Assembly: GCA_026197075.1 (NCBI GenBank)
Contig: JAPHQV010000013.1
Span: 1-64,000 of the forward strand
DNA: 64,000 nt
Direction: 5' to 3'
Origin: Gammaproteobacteria bacterium
GTDB taxonomy: Bacteria; Pseudomonadota; Gammaproteobacteria; DSM-19610
The notes beneath the pieces were generated by a model that was not told the DNA's origin, did no database searches, and worked only from the letters and a program-made list of their open reading frames with translations. A program made the position numbers and the translations under genes. Below are positions 26,929 through 35,704 of the stretch, piece by piece. The number at the start of each line of letters is the position of its first letter. Position 1 is the first letter of the stretch.

Positions 26929-29171
26929 GCTGGATGAAATGGTTGCCCTGGCGCTTTATCGTGCGCCATGTCGCGCGCAAGCAAGGGTTTCTGGACCCCA
27001 TTGCCCTGCTGGGTCGTCTGCATAACTTCGCCCAGCCTTCCGAGGTCGGCGAACCCATCGAGTTGCTCAGGGCCGGGGTCGTCTTTCACGCGCGTGGCTT
27101 GATCAACAGCCGCGTCATTCAGCACAATCTGGACTGGGTCTGGCCTTACTGGATCGAGCGTCAGTTCGATCCATACGACGAGTCGTTTATTCCGCGGGCT
27201 TTTTCCATCACCCATATCAATCTTACCCATCGCAACTGGACCGCGATCGGGTACCCGGATTGCCAGGAACTGCCAATCGTCGACCCCCGCGGCCTGTTGA
27301 CCCCCTTCCTGGACGGTTGGTCGCTGGATGGCTGGTTGCTGGCCAAGGATGGCCGTTGCCTGTTGCCTTCGCGCGCTCCCGACTGCCTCCAGCACCAGGA
27401 GATGGACGCAGGTGTTTGCATCAGCACCGAGACGGAAATGGACGGCCTGGCCCTGGCCAGCCGGGCCTGGGTGGAACTGGAATCCGGTATCCCCGTCTGC
27501 AGGCTGAATTTGCGGGCACATGCCGATAGGGATGCCTGGATCGTCCTGGCGCTGCGACCGTACAACCCGGAGGGGATCAGCTTTGTCCACCAGGTCAAGC
27601 TCACGGAGGAACGCAAAACCTGGATCATCGACGATACCCGGCGGGTCGAATTCAGCTCGGCGGCGGAACGACACCACGTCTCCGACTACCGCAACGGTGA
27701 TGTATATATCCATCTCAAGGACACGGAAGACCAGGTGGAAGGGCTTTGTGACGTGGGAATGGTCACCGCGGCGGCGCTTTTCCCGGTAAAGGCCGGTGAG
27801 AATGGAGAATTGACCGCGACGATTCCACTCGCGGTCGCGGACACCGAGATGCTCGGCCCCGATGCCTGGAACAACACGCACCAGGGTCTCTGTGCACTAG
27901 CCTGTCCGGAACCGCGTTACCAGTTTCTCTACGACGCGGCGGTAGCCTCCCTGATATTGCATTCTCCGGATGATGTCTATCCTGGGCCCTTCACCTACAA
28001 GCGCTTCTGGTTTCGTGATGCCGCCTTCATCATTCATGCGCTCCTCTGTGTCGGATTGACGGATCGTGCCGAGCGTGCACTGTCGCGGTTCCCGGAACGA
28101 CAAACCGTGCTCGGGTATTTCCGTTCCCAGGAAGGCGAATGGGACGCCAATGGGGAAGTGTTGTGGATCCTGAAGCGCTTCTTCGACCTGACCGGAACGG
28201 CGCCCTCGGACGAATGGCACGGCCCCATCCAGCGGGGCGCGCGCTGGATCATACGCAAGCGCCTCGACGACGAACTGGATGCACCCCATGCCGGCTTGCT
28301 GCCGGCTGGTTTCAGTGCCGAACACCTGGGTCCCAATGATTATTATTTCTGGGATGATTTCTGGGGAATTGCCGGCCTGCGGGCCGCGGCGGCCATGATG
28401 AATGAGGCGGATCCCGATCAAGGAAAGGAGTTCGAACTGGCCGCGGAGGAATTTACCGCGGCGGTGGATCGCAGCCTGGCGGGTTGCGCAAGGCGCCTTG
28501 CGCGCCCGGCCATGCCGGCATCACCTTATCGCCGACTGGATGCCGGCGCCATCGGTTCCCTGGCGCTCGGGTACCCGGTGCAGCTCGGCGCGCCGGATGA
28601 TCCGCGCCTGCTCGATAGCGTGGAGTTCCTGATCGACCGTTGTTTTGTGCGTGGTGCGTTCAACCAGGACATGATCCACTCCGGGCTCAATGCCTACCTC
28701 ACCCTGCATGTCGCCCAGGTATTGTTGCGCGTCGGAGACCCGCGCTGTCTCGACCTGATGGACGCGGTGGCTGCCCTGGCCTCGCCGACAGGGCAGTGGC
28801 CCGAGGCCATACATCCACGCACCGGTGGTGGCTGTATGGGTGACGGTCACCATGTCTGGGCATCCGCCGAATGGATCATGATGATACGCAACTGTTTCGT
28901 CCGCGAGGAGGGGGATTGCCTCATTCTCTGCGCCGGTATACCCGCGCGCTGGCTCGACCAGGATGCCCCGATCCGTTTTGGCCCCGCACCCACGTCCTTT
29001 GGCGCTGTAACCCTGACGATAATGCCGGATTCAAAGCAAGGGCCACGCATCGAATGGCAGGCTGACTGGCATGATGGCATGCCGGAAATGGACATTCGTC
29101 TGCCCGGTTTCGAGCCGGTAAAGGTAACTCCCGGCATGGACTCCGTGGTGCTCGTCAAAAAGGATGCCTGA
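26925..29171 (+). CDS. Six-hairpin (alpha/alpha)6 glycosidase-like protein
   Basis: A 748-residue soluble protein with GTG start preceded by AAGGAGG. The N-terminal half is beta-rich. The region around residues 360-650 shows repeated helical hairpins with aromatic motifs: YKRFWFRDAAFIIHALL, DYYFWDDFWGIAGLRAA and TGQWPEAIHPRTGGG. The pattern with conserved Arg-Asp, Asp-Asp and Pro-Glu fits the six-hairpin glycosidase superfamily (GH15/GH63/GH94-like). I cannot assign a family or substrate. No signal peptide is seen, so it acts in the cytoplasm. The GT4 gene follows after 3 bases, implying synthesis and trimming of one glycan or glycolipid. Confidence 0.7.
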   Translation: MSWMKWLPWRFIVRHVARKQGFLDPIALLGRLHNFAQPSEVGEPIELLRAGVVFHARGLINSRVIQHNLDWVWPYWIERQFDPYDESFIPRAFSITHINLTHRNWTAIGYPDCQELPIVDPRGLLTPFLDGWSLDGWLLAKDGRCLLPSRAPDCLQHQEMDAGVCISTETEMDGLALASRAWVELESGIPVCRLNLRAHADRDAWIVLALRPYNPEGISFVHQVKLTEERKTWIIDDTRRVEFSSAAERHHVSDYRNGDVYIHLKDTEDQVEGLCDVGMVTAAALFPVKAGENGELTATIPLAVADTEMLGPDAWNNTHQGLCALACPEPRYQFLYDAAVASLILHSPDDVYPGPFTYKRFWFRDAAFIIHALLCVGLTDRAERALSRFPERQTVLGYFRSQEGEWDANGEVLWILKRFFDLTGTAPSDEWHGPIQRGARWIIRKRLDDELDAPHAGLLPAGFSAEHLGPNDYYFWDDFWGIAGLRAAAAMMNEADPDQGKEFELAAEEFTAAVDRSLAGCARRLARPAMPASPYRRLDAGAIGSLALGYPVQLGAPDDPRLLDSVEFLIDRCFVRGAFNQDMIHSGLNAYLTLHVAQVLLRVGDPRCLDLMDAVAALASPTGQWPEAIHPRTGGGCMGDGHHVWASAEWIMMIRNCFVREEGDCLILCAGIPARWLDQDAPIRFGPAPTSFGAVTLTIMPDSKQGPRIEWQADWHDGMPEMDIRLPGFEPVKVTPGMDSVVLVKKDA

Positions 29172-29174
29172 CAG

Positions 29175-30461
29175 ATGAACATTCTCATACTGACCAACAC
29201 CTTTACGCCACACGTCGGCGGTGTCGCGCGTTCGGTCGCGGCCTTCACCGAGGAATACCGTAATCGCGGGCACCGGGTTCTGGTGGTTGCCCCGGAATTT
29301 CCCATGATGCCGGAACATGAAGTCGATGTGGTGCGGGTTGCCGCCATCCAGAATTTCAACGCCAGTGATTTTTCAGTCGCACTGCCGTTACGCATCGGCC
29401 TGACGGATGTGATCGATGATTTCGAGCCTGATATCGTTCACTCGCAACATCCATTCCTGCTTGGAATGACCGCCTTGCGGATTGCACGATACCGGGAAAT
29501 CCCCCTGGTATTCACGCACCACACATTGTACGAACAGTATACCCATTACGTTCCTGGTGATTCTCCCGCCATGAGGCAGTTCGCGATCAACCTGGCAACC
29601 CGTTATGCCAATCTCTGTGACCAGGTATTCGCGCCCAGTGAAAGTGTCAGGGATCTGCTGGTGGAGCGTGGTGTTACCACGCCCATCGCGGTGGTACCTA
29701 CCGGTGTCCATCTCGAAAGCTTTGCACAGGGAGACGGGCAGGCCGTGCGTGCAAAAAGGGGTATTCCGGAACAGGCTTTCGTGGTTGGACACCTGGGCCG
29801 TCTCGCACCGGAGAAAAACCTGGAGTTCCTGACCCGCGCGGTTGCGGCTTTCGTTGCTACCCATCCGGATGCACACTTCCTGGTAGTCGGTACCGGTCCC
29901 TCCGAAGAGGCCATGAAGTCTGTTTTCGCCAAGGCGGGCATCGAGGAGCGCCTGCATATTGTCGGTACACTACAGAAACAGGAATTGGCCGATGCCTTGC
30001 ACGCAATGGATGTCTTCGTCTTTGCTTCACAGAGCGAGACCCAGGGGATGGTCCTGACCGAGGCCATGGCAGCTGGCCTGCCGATCATCGCTCTCGATGG
30101 CTCCGGTGTGCGGGAGGTGGTCAAGGACGGGAAGAACGGGCGATTGTTGTTGGAGGAAACCCCGGAGGCGATTGCTTCCGCCTTGCAATGGCTGGCAGGG
30201 CTGCCGTCCGAAGAGGTTCACAAGCTCAAACAGGCGGCGCTCGATACGGCCGAGGCTTTTTCCATGCCACATACGGCAGACAAGGCCCTGGCCTGCTACG
30301 AGGAGGTCTTGTCCTGGGTGCCGCCGGTTCCCAGTGAGGATCTCGGAAACTGGGACGATGTCCTGGTCTGGGTCAGGACTGAATGGGATATCCTGAAAAG
30401 TGTCGCCGGCGCGAGTGATGCGGCGCTTGCAGCCAGTATTTCACCCGATAAGGAAGACTGA
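29175..30461 (+). CDS. GT4-family glycosyltransferase
   Basis: A 428-residue GT-B enzyme. The N-terminus MNILILTNTFTPHVGGVARS has the glycine-rich loop of GT4. The acceptor domain contains DIVHSQHPFLLG and FTHHTLYEQYTHY, and the donor site has LGRLAPEKNLEFL and FASQSETQGMVLTEAMAAG (the E-x7-E motif). These features are close to diacylglycerol glucosyltransferases and mannosyltransferases that use membrane lipid acceptors. Context with a TVP38 protein and a phosphodiesterase supports a glycolipid product, by inference. Confidence 0.9.
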   Translation: MNILILTNTFTPHVGGVARSVAAFTEEYRNRGHRVLVVAPEFPMMPEHEVDVVRVAAIQNFNASDFSVALPLRIGLTDVIDDFEPDIVHSQHPFLLGMTALRIARYREIPLVFTHHTLYEQYTHYVPGDSPAMRQFAINLATRYANLCDQVFAPSESVRDLLVERGVTTPIAVVPTGVHLESFAQGDGQAVRAKRGIPEQAFVVGHLGRLAPEKNLEFLTRAVAAFVATHPDAHFLVVGTGPSEEAMKSVFAKAGIEERLHIVGTLQKQELADALHAMDVFVFASQSETQGMVLTEAMAAGLPIIALDGSGVREVVKDGKNGRLLLEETPEAIASALQWLAGLPSEEVHKLKQAALDTAEAFSMPHTADKALACYEEVLSWVPPVPSEDLGNWDDVLVWVRTEWDILKSVAGASDAALAASISPDKED

Positions 30462-30501
30462 TGCGGCACTCCTATTGGACCGGTCGATCGGTGCCAGGCC
30501 C

Positions 30502-32934
30502 ATGATCGGACGGATCGAGGTTCTGTTCAGGCGCATACGTCGTATTCTCAGTCGCAGTGTCTGGCTCTCCCGCTTGCTTCAGTTGCCGGTATCGGAAGGC
30601 TCGCCGACCCGTCCAGGGCTGATCCTGATCCAGATCGACGGACTTTCGCAGCCACAATTGGAGCGTGCCCTGAAGCGCAGGGAGCTGCCATTTCTCGCGC
30701 GACTGATCCGACGCGAACACTACAGAATCCACGCCCATTATTCCGGTTTACCTTCCACGACACCCTCGGTACAGGCTGAACTGTTCTATGGCGTCAAGGG
30801 TGCGGTGCCGGCCTTTTCCTTCAAGGAGCACGAGACGGGCCAGGTGGTTCGAATGTACGAACCGGATGCGGCTGCGCGCGTCGAATCCCTATGTTCGGAT
30901 GAAGGACATGAACCATTGCTCAAGGATGGAAGCGCCTACTCGGATACTTTCACCGGTGGTGCGCAGGAGAGCCATTTTTGCCCGTCCTCCATGGGTTGGG
31001 GTCCGTCCCTGCGTGGCGCCAACCCCCTGGTGCTGATCGTGTTTCTCCTGGTCAATTTCTACAGTTTTTTGCGTATCGGGATCCTGCTGTTGATGGAATT
31101 AGGCCTCGCACTGGTGGATTTTGTGCGCGGGCTCATTCGTGGGCAGGATTTTTTCAAGGAACTGAAATTCATACCGACGCGAGTGGCCATATCCATTCTA
31201 TTGCGGGAACTCTGCGTGATCGGCGGTAAGATCGATATCAGCCGTGGCCTGCCCGTCATTCACATCAACTTCCTCGGTTACGACGAACAATCGCACCGTC
31301 GCGGCCCGCGCTCGCTGTTCGCGCATTGGACATTGAAGGGCATCGACGACGCCGTCGCACGGCTCTGGCGTGCCGCCAACCACTCGGTATGGCGACACTA
31401 CGACGTCTGGATCTATTCCGATCACGGCCAAGCCCGCGTCAAGGCCTATCATGAGCAGCAGGGATATAGCCTGGAGGAGGCTGTCCAGCGGACGTTCGAG
31501 AAATTGAATGTTGACCCACAGGGAACCCGATTCAAGGACGCGGGCAGCGTACAGACCCAGCGCGTTCGCCTTTTGGGCGGAAACAGGGTACAGCGCCTGT
31601 TCTCGGTGTTCGGCGTGAATGATGATACCCCGCATGAGCAGTATCCCGCGCTCGCCGCGCTTGGTCCTGTCGGGCACATCTATTCACCCTGGAAATTAAA
31701 CGAAGAGGAACGGGATTCCGCCGCCCTCGAGCTGTCGCGCACGCACCAGATTCCCGTCGTGCTTACCGTCGAGGCTCCGGGTGTATTGTGCGCCCGCACC
31801 GCGGAGGGTGAATACCAGCTGCCGCGCGACTGTGCCGAGCTGTTCGGGGCGCAACATCCGTACCTTGGTTCCATTGGCGAGGATCTGGTGCGCCTCTGCG
31901 AGCATGTGGATGCGGGTGATTTCGTGATCCTGGGTTGGCGAGACGGGCTTTCCCCGCTGACCTTCGCAGATGAGAACGGCGCGCATGCCGGTGTCTCACC
32001 GGATGAGACCAACGGGTTTGCATTGCTTCCCGACGACACACATCTGCCATCGAACGGACATGGCTACCTGCGTCCCATGGACCTGCGTAACGCAGCCTTG
32101 CGACACCTGGGCCGAACGGACCACAAACCCGGCGCCTTGCGCAGGCATGTGGCCACCACCCAGACCGATATCCTTCGTGTCATGACCTATAACGTCCATA
32201 GCTGCGTCGGAATGGATGGCAAGATCGATGCCGAGCGGATCGCACGTGTCATTGCCCGCGCCCGACCCGACGTGGTGGCGCTGCAGGAGCTCGATGTGGG
32301 CCGTGAGCGTAGCTATGGAATGGACCAGGCGCAGCTGATCGCCCATTACCTGGAGATGGAATTCCATTTCCATCCGGCCATGCACCTGGAGGAGGAACGC
32401 TATGGTGATGCAATCCTGACTCATCTGCCCCAGCGCCTGGTGAAAGTCGGTTCGCTGCCGGGGCTGGCGGAGCGGCCCAATCTGGAGCCGCGTGGAGCGC
32501 TCTGGGTTGCCATCGATCTGAATGGCCAGGAAGTCCAGGTGATCAACACCCACCTGGGGTTGTTTCCACGCGAACGCCTGGCCCAGATCGAAGCCTTGCT
32601 CGGTGATGACTGGCTGGCCAATGAAAAATGCCAGGGCCCGGTGATCTTCTGCGGGGATTTGAATGCCAATCCTTCGTCGCCCGTATGTCGCCGGGTCGGT
32701 GCGAGGTTCAGGGATGCGCAAGTGGTGGCGCGGGACCACCGTCCCAAGGGTACCTTCACCAGCCGCTTCCCGAACCTGCGTATCGATCACCTCTTTGTCA
32801 GCCCCGGTATCGAAGTGACCGGCATCGAAATCCCCGCTTCGCAGCTCGCGCGCATTGCCTCCGATCACCTGCCGCTGCTGGCGGAACTGCGCATTCCCGG
32901 AGAGGATGGCGCCGCCAGTCACCCCCGACTTTGA
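30502..32934 (+). CDS. Fused type I phosphodiesterase (alkaline phosphatase fold) and EEP-family hydrolase
   Basis: About 810 residues from the ATG at 30502 (GTG at 30400 would overlap the GT gene). The N-terminal half is an alkaline-phosphatase-superfamily hydrolase: LIQIDGLS (metal Asp46), STTPS (nucleophile Thr87), YDEQSH (Asp261, His265), YSDHGQ (Asp307, His308) and NGAHAG (His). A double transmembrane hairpin sits at about residues 173-212. From about residue 555 a complete EEP domain follows: MTYNVHS, VVALQELD, INTHLG, FCGDLNANP and SDHLP. The EEP part resembles YbhP, which is encoded beside cardiolipin synthase in E. coli. Two phosphodiester hydrolases in one membrane-anchored chain point to phospholipid or lipid-linked glycan turnover. 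Confidence 0.85.
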   Translation: MIGRIEVLFRRIRRILSRSVWLSRLLQLPVSEGSPTRPGLILIQIDGLSQPQLERALKRRELPFLARLIRREHYRIHAHYSGLPSTTPSVQAELFYGVKGAVPAFSFKEHETGQVVRMYEPDAAARVESLCSDEGHEPLLKDGSAYSDTFTGGAQESHFCPSSMGWGPSLRGANPLVLIVFLLVNFYSFLRIGILLLMELGLALVDFVRGLIRGQDFFKELKFIPTRVAISILLRELCVIGGKIDISRGLPVIHINFLGYDEQSHRRGPRSLFAHWTLKGIDDAVARLWRAANHSVWRHYDVWIYSDHGQARVKAYHEQQGYSLEEAVQRTFEKLNVDPQGTRFKDAGSVQTQRVRLLGGNRVQRLFSVFGVNDDTPHEQYPALAALGPVGHIYSPWKLNEEERDSAALELSRTHQIPVVLTVEAPGVLCARTAEGEYQLPRDCAELFGAQHPYLGSIGEDLVRLCEHVDAGDFVILGWRDGLSPLTFADENGAHAGVSPDETNGFALLPDDTHLPSNGHGYLRPMDLRNAALRHLGRTDHKPGALRRHVATTQTDILRVMTYNVHSCVGMDGKIDAERIARVIARARPDVVALQELDVGRERSYGMDQAQLIAHYLEMEFHFHPAMHLEEERYGDAILTHLPQRLVKVGSLPGLAERPNLEPRGALWVAIDLNGQEVQVINTHLGLFPRERLAQIEALLGDDWLANEKCQGPVIFCGDLNANPSSPVCRRVGARFRDAQVVARDHRPKGTFTSRFPNLRIDHLFVSPGIEVTGIEIPASQLARIASDHLPLLAELRIPGEDGAASHPRL

Positions 32935-32938
32935 TGGT

Positions 32939-35704
32939 ATGATTCCGTCTTCATTCCCGCCGGGCGGCCTGGCCCGGCTTCAGGCCCGGGGGCGCGTTCT
33001 GGAACCACGCATCGGTACACTGCAGACGCTGCTGGAAGAACTCGACCAGGGCGTCACCCTGGTCACGGCCAATGCGCGCCTGGCCACGGCATTGCGTCAG
33101 GCCCATGACCGGCTGTCCCTGGATCGCGGTGAGCTCGTCTGGTCCAGTCCGGACCTGCTGCCCTGGTCGCGCTGGCTGCAACGTTGTCGGGAGGAGCAAC
33201 TCCTGGCGCCGGGTGCACCGCCTCCCGCCCTGCTGCTGTCCGATGCCCAGGAGTTGCTGTTATGGGAACGGGTCATCCAGGCCAGCGCGGGCAATGTACT
33301 GCTGCAGGTGCCGGCCACGGCACGCCGGGCGCGCGAGGCGGCCGAACGCCTCCTGGCCTGGCGCCTGGACGATGCACGCCTGGCAGCGGCCGCCCAGAAC
33401 GAGGACAGCCAGGCCTTTCGCACCTGGTGGCGGGAGGTGCGCCATACCTGTCAGCGCGAGCACTGGCTGCTGCCCGCCCAGCTCGCCGATCACCTGTTCC
33501 TCGCCCCGGAAGCGCCATCCGTTCCGGCCCGCCTGCTACTGGTCGGCTTCGACGAACTCACCCCCCAGCAGGCGCACCTGATCGAACGCCTGCGCAGCGC
33601 CGGTTGTGTCGTGGAATGGTTTGCCTTCGAAGCCCTGCCGGCTGCACCGCTACTGCACGTTTGTGCCGATGCCCGCGAGGAGGCCCTGCGCGCGGCACGC
33701 TGGGCACGGGCGCAACTGGAACGAAATCCCGCGGCGCGTATCGCCATCGTGGTGCCGGACCTGCAGGCCATGCGCCCCGCCCTGGTACAGGCGCTGGACA
33801 GTGTCCTGCTGCCACCCGCCCTGCAGCCGCAGGAGTGGCAACGGGTCCGTCCCTACAACCTGTCCCTGGGCCTGCCCCTGAGCGACCATGCCCTGGTGCA
33901 GAGCGCCTTCGACGGGCTTGCCCTGCTGGATCGCGCCATCGCTCTGGACAGCGTCAGTCGCCTGTTACGCAGCCCCTTCCTGGCGGGCTGGGAAGAGGAG
34001 GGCGCGGCGCGCGCCCTGCTGGATGCGCGCCTGCGCCAGCGCGGCGAACTGCAGGTTACCCTGTCCACACTGCACTACGAAGCGCGCCGGGAGGATCGCC
34101 CCTGGCACTGTCCCGGGCTCGCGACCGCGTTGGCCCGCCTGCGGGAATCCGCCAAGGGCCTGCAGGGCCGTCGCAGCCCCGGCGCCTGGGTGGAAGGCTT
34201 CAGCACCTGGCTGCGGGAGCTGGGGTGGGCGCAGGGACGCAGCCTGTCCAGCGCCGAGTACCAGACCCGGCAGGCCTGGCGTGAGCTGCTGGCCAGTCTG
34301 GCCGGCCTCGAGCCCCTGGAACCCCGACTGGAGCGGGCGGCGGCTCTGCACCGGCTGCAACGCCTGGCGGCGGCGCGCCTGTTTCAGCCGGAGACCCCCG
34401 ATGTGCCGCTGCAGGTACTGGGTGTGCTGGAGACCTCCGGCCTCCAGTTCGATCACCTCTGGGTCATGGGCCTGCACGATGGTGTCTGGCCCGCGGCGCC
34501 ACGCCCCAATCCCTTCCTGCCCCTGGCCCTGCAGCGCGAGCTGGGGCTGCCCCATGCCAGTGCCGAGCGGGAATTGGAGGTGGCACGACGCACCACCGCG
34601 CGGCTGTTGGGCAGCGCCCATGAAGTGCTGGTGAGCGTGCCGCGTAACGAGGGGGACCGGCCGCTGCGCGCGAGCCCCTTGCTGGAGGGCCTGCCCCTGG
34701 TGGCGGTCGAGGCATTGGAGCTGTGGGGGGAACCCCTGTGGCGGGAACGGTTGTTTGCCGCGCGCGCCACGGAAACCCTGACCCCGGATCCGGCCCCGCC
34801 GGTCGACGCGCTCCAGGCGCGCGGGGGCAGCGCGGTGTTCAAATACCAGGCCGCCTGTCCCTTCCGCGCCTTTGCCGAACTGCGCCTCGGTGCCAGACCC
34901 CTGGAGCAGGCGGAGATCGGCCTCGATGCCCGCACACGGGGTTCCCTGTTGCATCGTATCCTGGAAAAGCTGTGGCAGGTCCTGGGCAACCAGGCAGGCC
35001 TGCTGGCCCGGGCCGAGGAGGAACTGCGGGTCCTGGTGGGAGAAGTGGTGGCCCAGGAACTGGAGCGGGTCGAACAACAGCATCCCTTCACCATGACGCC
35101 GCGCTTTCGCGAGGTGGAGGCGCAACGTCTGCAGCGCCTGGTACTGGACTGGCTGGCGCTGGATCGCAACCGGGCACCGTTCCGGGCGGTGGAACCGGAA
35201 CAGGAATACCCGGTCCTGCTCGGCGGCATCGAAGTGCGCATCAAGATCGATCGCATCGATACCCTAGAGGATGGCCGCAAGCTGCTCATCGATTACAAGA
35301 CCGGCAAGGTGGAGGCGCGCCAGTGGTTCGGTGAGCGACCCGAGGAACCCCAGCTGCCCCTGTACAGCGCCGCCCTCACCGAGCCAGTGGCGGGGTTGTT
35401 GATCGCCCAGTTGCAGACCGGCGGCCTGGGCTTCAACGGTGTGCTGGAGGAGGCCGGACTGGTGCCCGGGGTAAAGGCCTTTTCACAACTCAAACAATGC
35501 CGCGAGCAGGCCGACTGGGCGGCCTTGCTGGCGGACTGGCGCGCAACCCTGGAGGCGCTGGGCGCGGCCTTCCATGACGGGCAGGCGCAGGTGGATCCGC
35601 GCGACTATCCCAATACCTGTCAGTACTGCACCCTCACACCCCTGTGCCGTATCCAGGAACAGGTCACGCTGGCACCGGAACCGGAGGGTGATGGCGATGA
35701 CTGA
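32939..35704 (+). CDS. AddB-like DNA repair nuclease (PD-(D/E)XK, Fe-S)
   Basis: A 921-residue protein from the ATG at 32939, 5 bases after the previous stop. The N-terminal half is a helicase-like scaffold without a clear Walker A (TANARLATALRQAHDR occupies the place). The C-terminal nuclease has KYQAACPFRAFAELRLG, LLIDYKTGK (catalytic Asp and Lys) and a terminal CQYCTLTPLC. With the Cys of CPFRAF, these make the four-cysteine iron-sulfur staple of AddB/Cas4-type nucleases. It overlaps the helicase gene by 8 bases and must form a complex with it for processing double-strand breaks. Confidence 0.88.
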   Translation: MIPSSFPPGGLARLQARGRVLEPRIGTLQTLLEELDQGVTLVTANARLATALRQAHDRLSLDRGELVWSSPDLLPWSRWLQRCREEQLLAPGAPPPALLLSDAQELLLWERVIQASAGNVLLQVPATARRAREAAERLLAWRLDDARLAAAAQNEDSQAFRTWWREVRHTCQREHWLLPAQLADHLFLAPEAPSVPARLLLVGFDELTPQQAHLIERLRSAGCVVEWFAFEALPAAPLLHVCADAREEALRAARWARAQLERNPAARIAIVVPDLQAMRPALVQALDSVLLPPALQPQEWQRVRPYNLSLGLPLSDHALVQSAFDGLALLDRAIALDSVSRLLRSPFLAGWEEEGAARALLDARLRQRGELQVTLSTLHYEARREDRPWHCPGLATALARLRESAKGLQGRRSPGAWVEGFSTWLRELGWAQGRSLSSAEYQTRQAWRELLASLAGLEPLEPRLERAAALHRLQRLAAARLFQPETPDVPLQVLGVLETSGLQFDHLWVMGLHDGVWPAAPRPNPFLPLALQRELGLPHASAERELEVARRTTARLLGSAHEVLVSVPRNEGDRPLRASPLLEGLPLVAVEALELWGEPLWRERLFAARATETLTPDPAPPVDALQARGGSAVFKYQAACPFRAFAELRLGARPLEQAEIGLDARTRGSLLHRILEKLWQVLGNQAGLLARAEEELRVLVGEVVAQELERVEQQHPFTMTPRFREVEAQRLQRLVLDWLALDRNRAPFRAVEPEQEYPVLLGGIEVRIKIDRIDTLEDGRKLLIDYKTGKVEARQWFGERPEEPQLPLYSAALTEPVAGLLIAQLQTGGLGFNGVLEEAGLVPGVKAFSQLKQCREQADWAALLADWRATLEALGAAFHDGQAQVDPRDYPNTCQYCTLTPLCRIQEQVTLAPEPEGDGDD

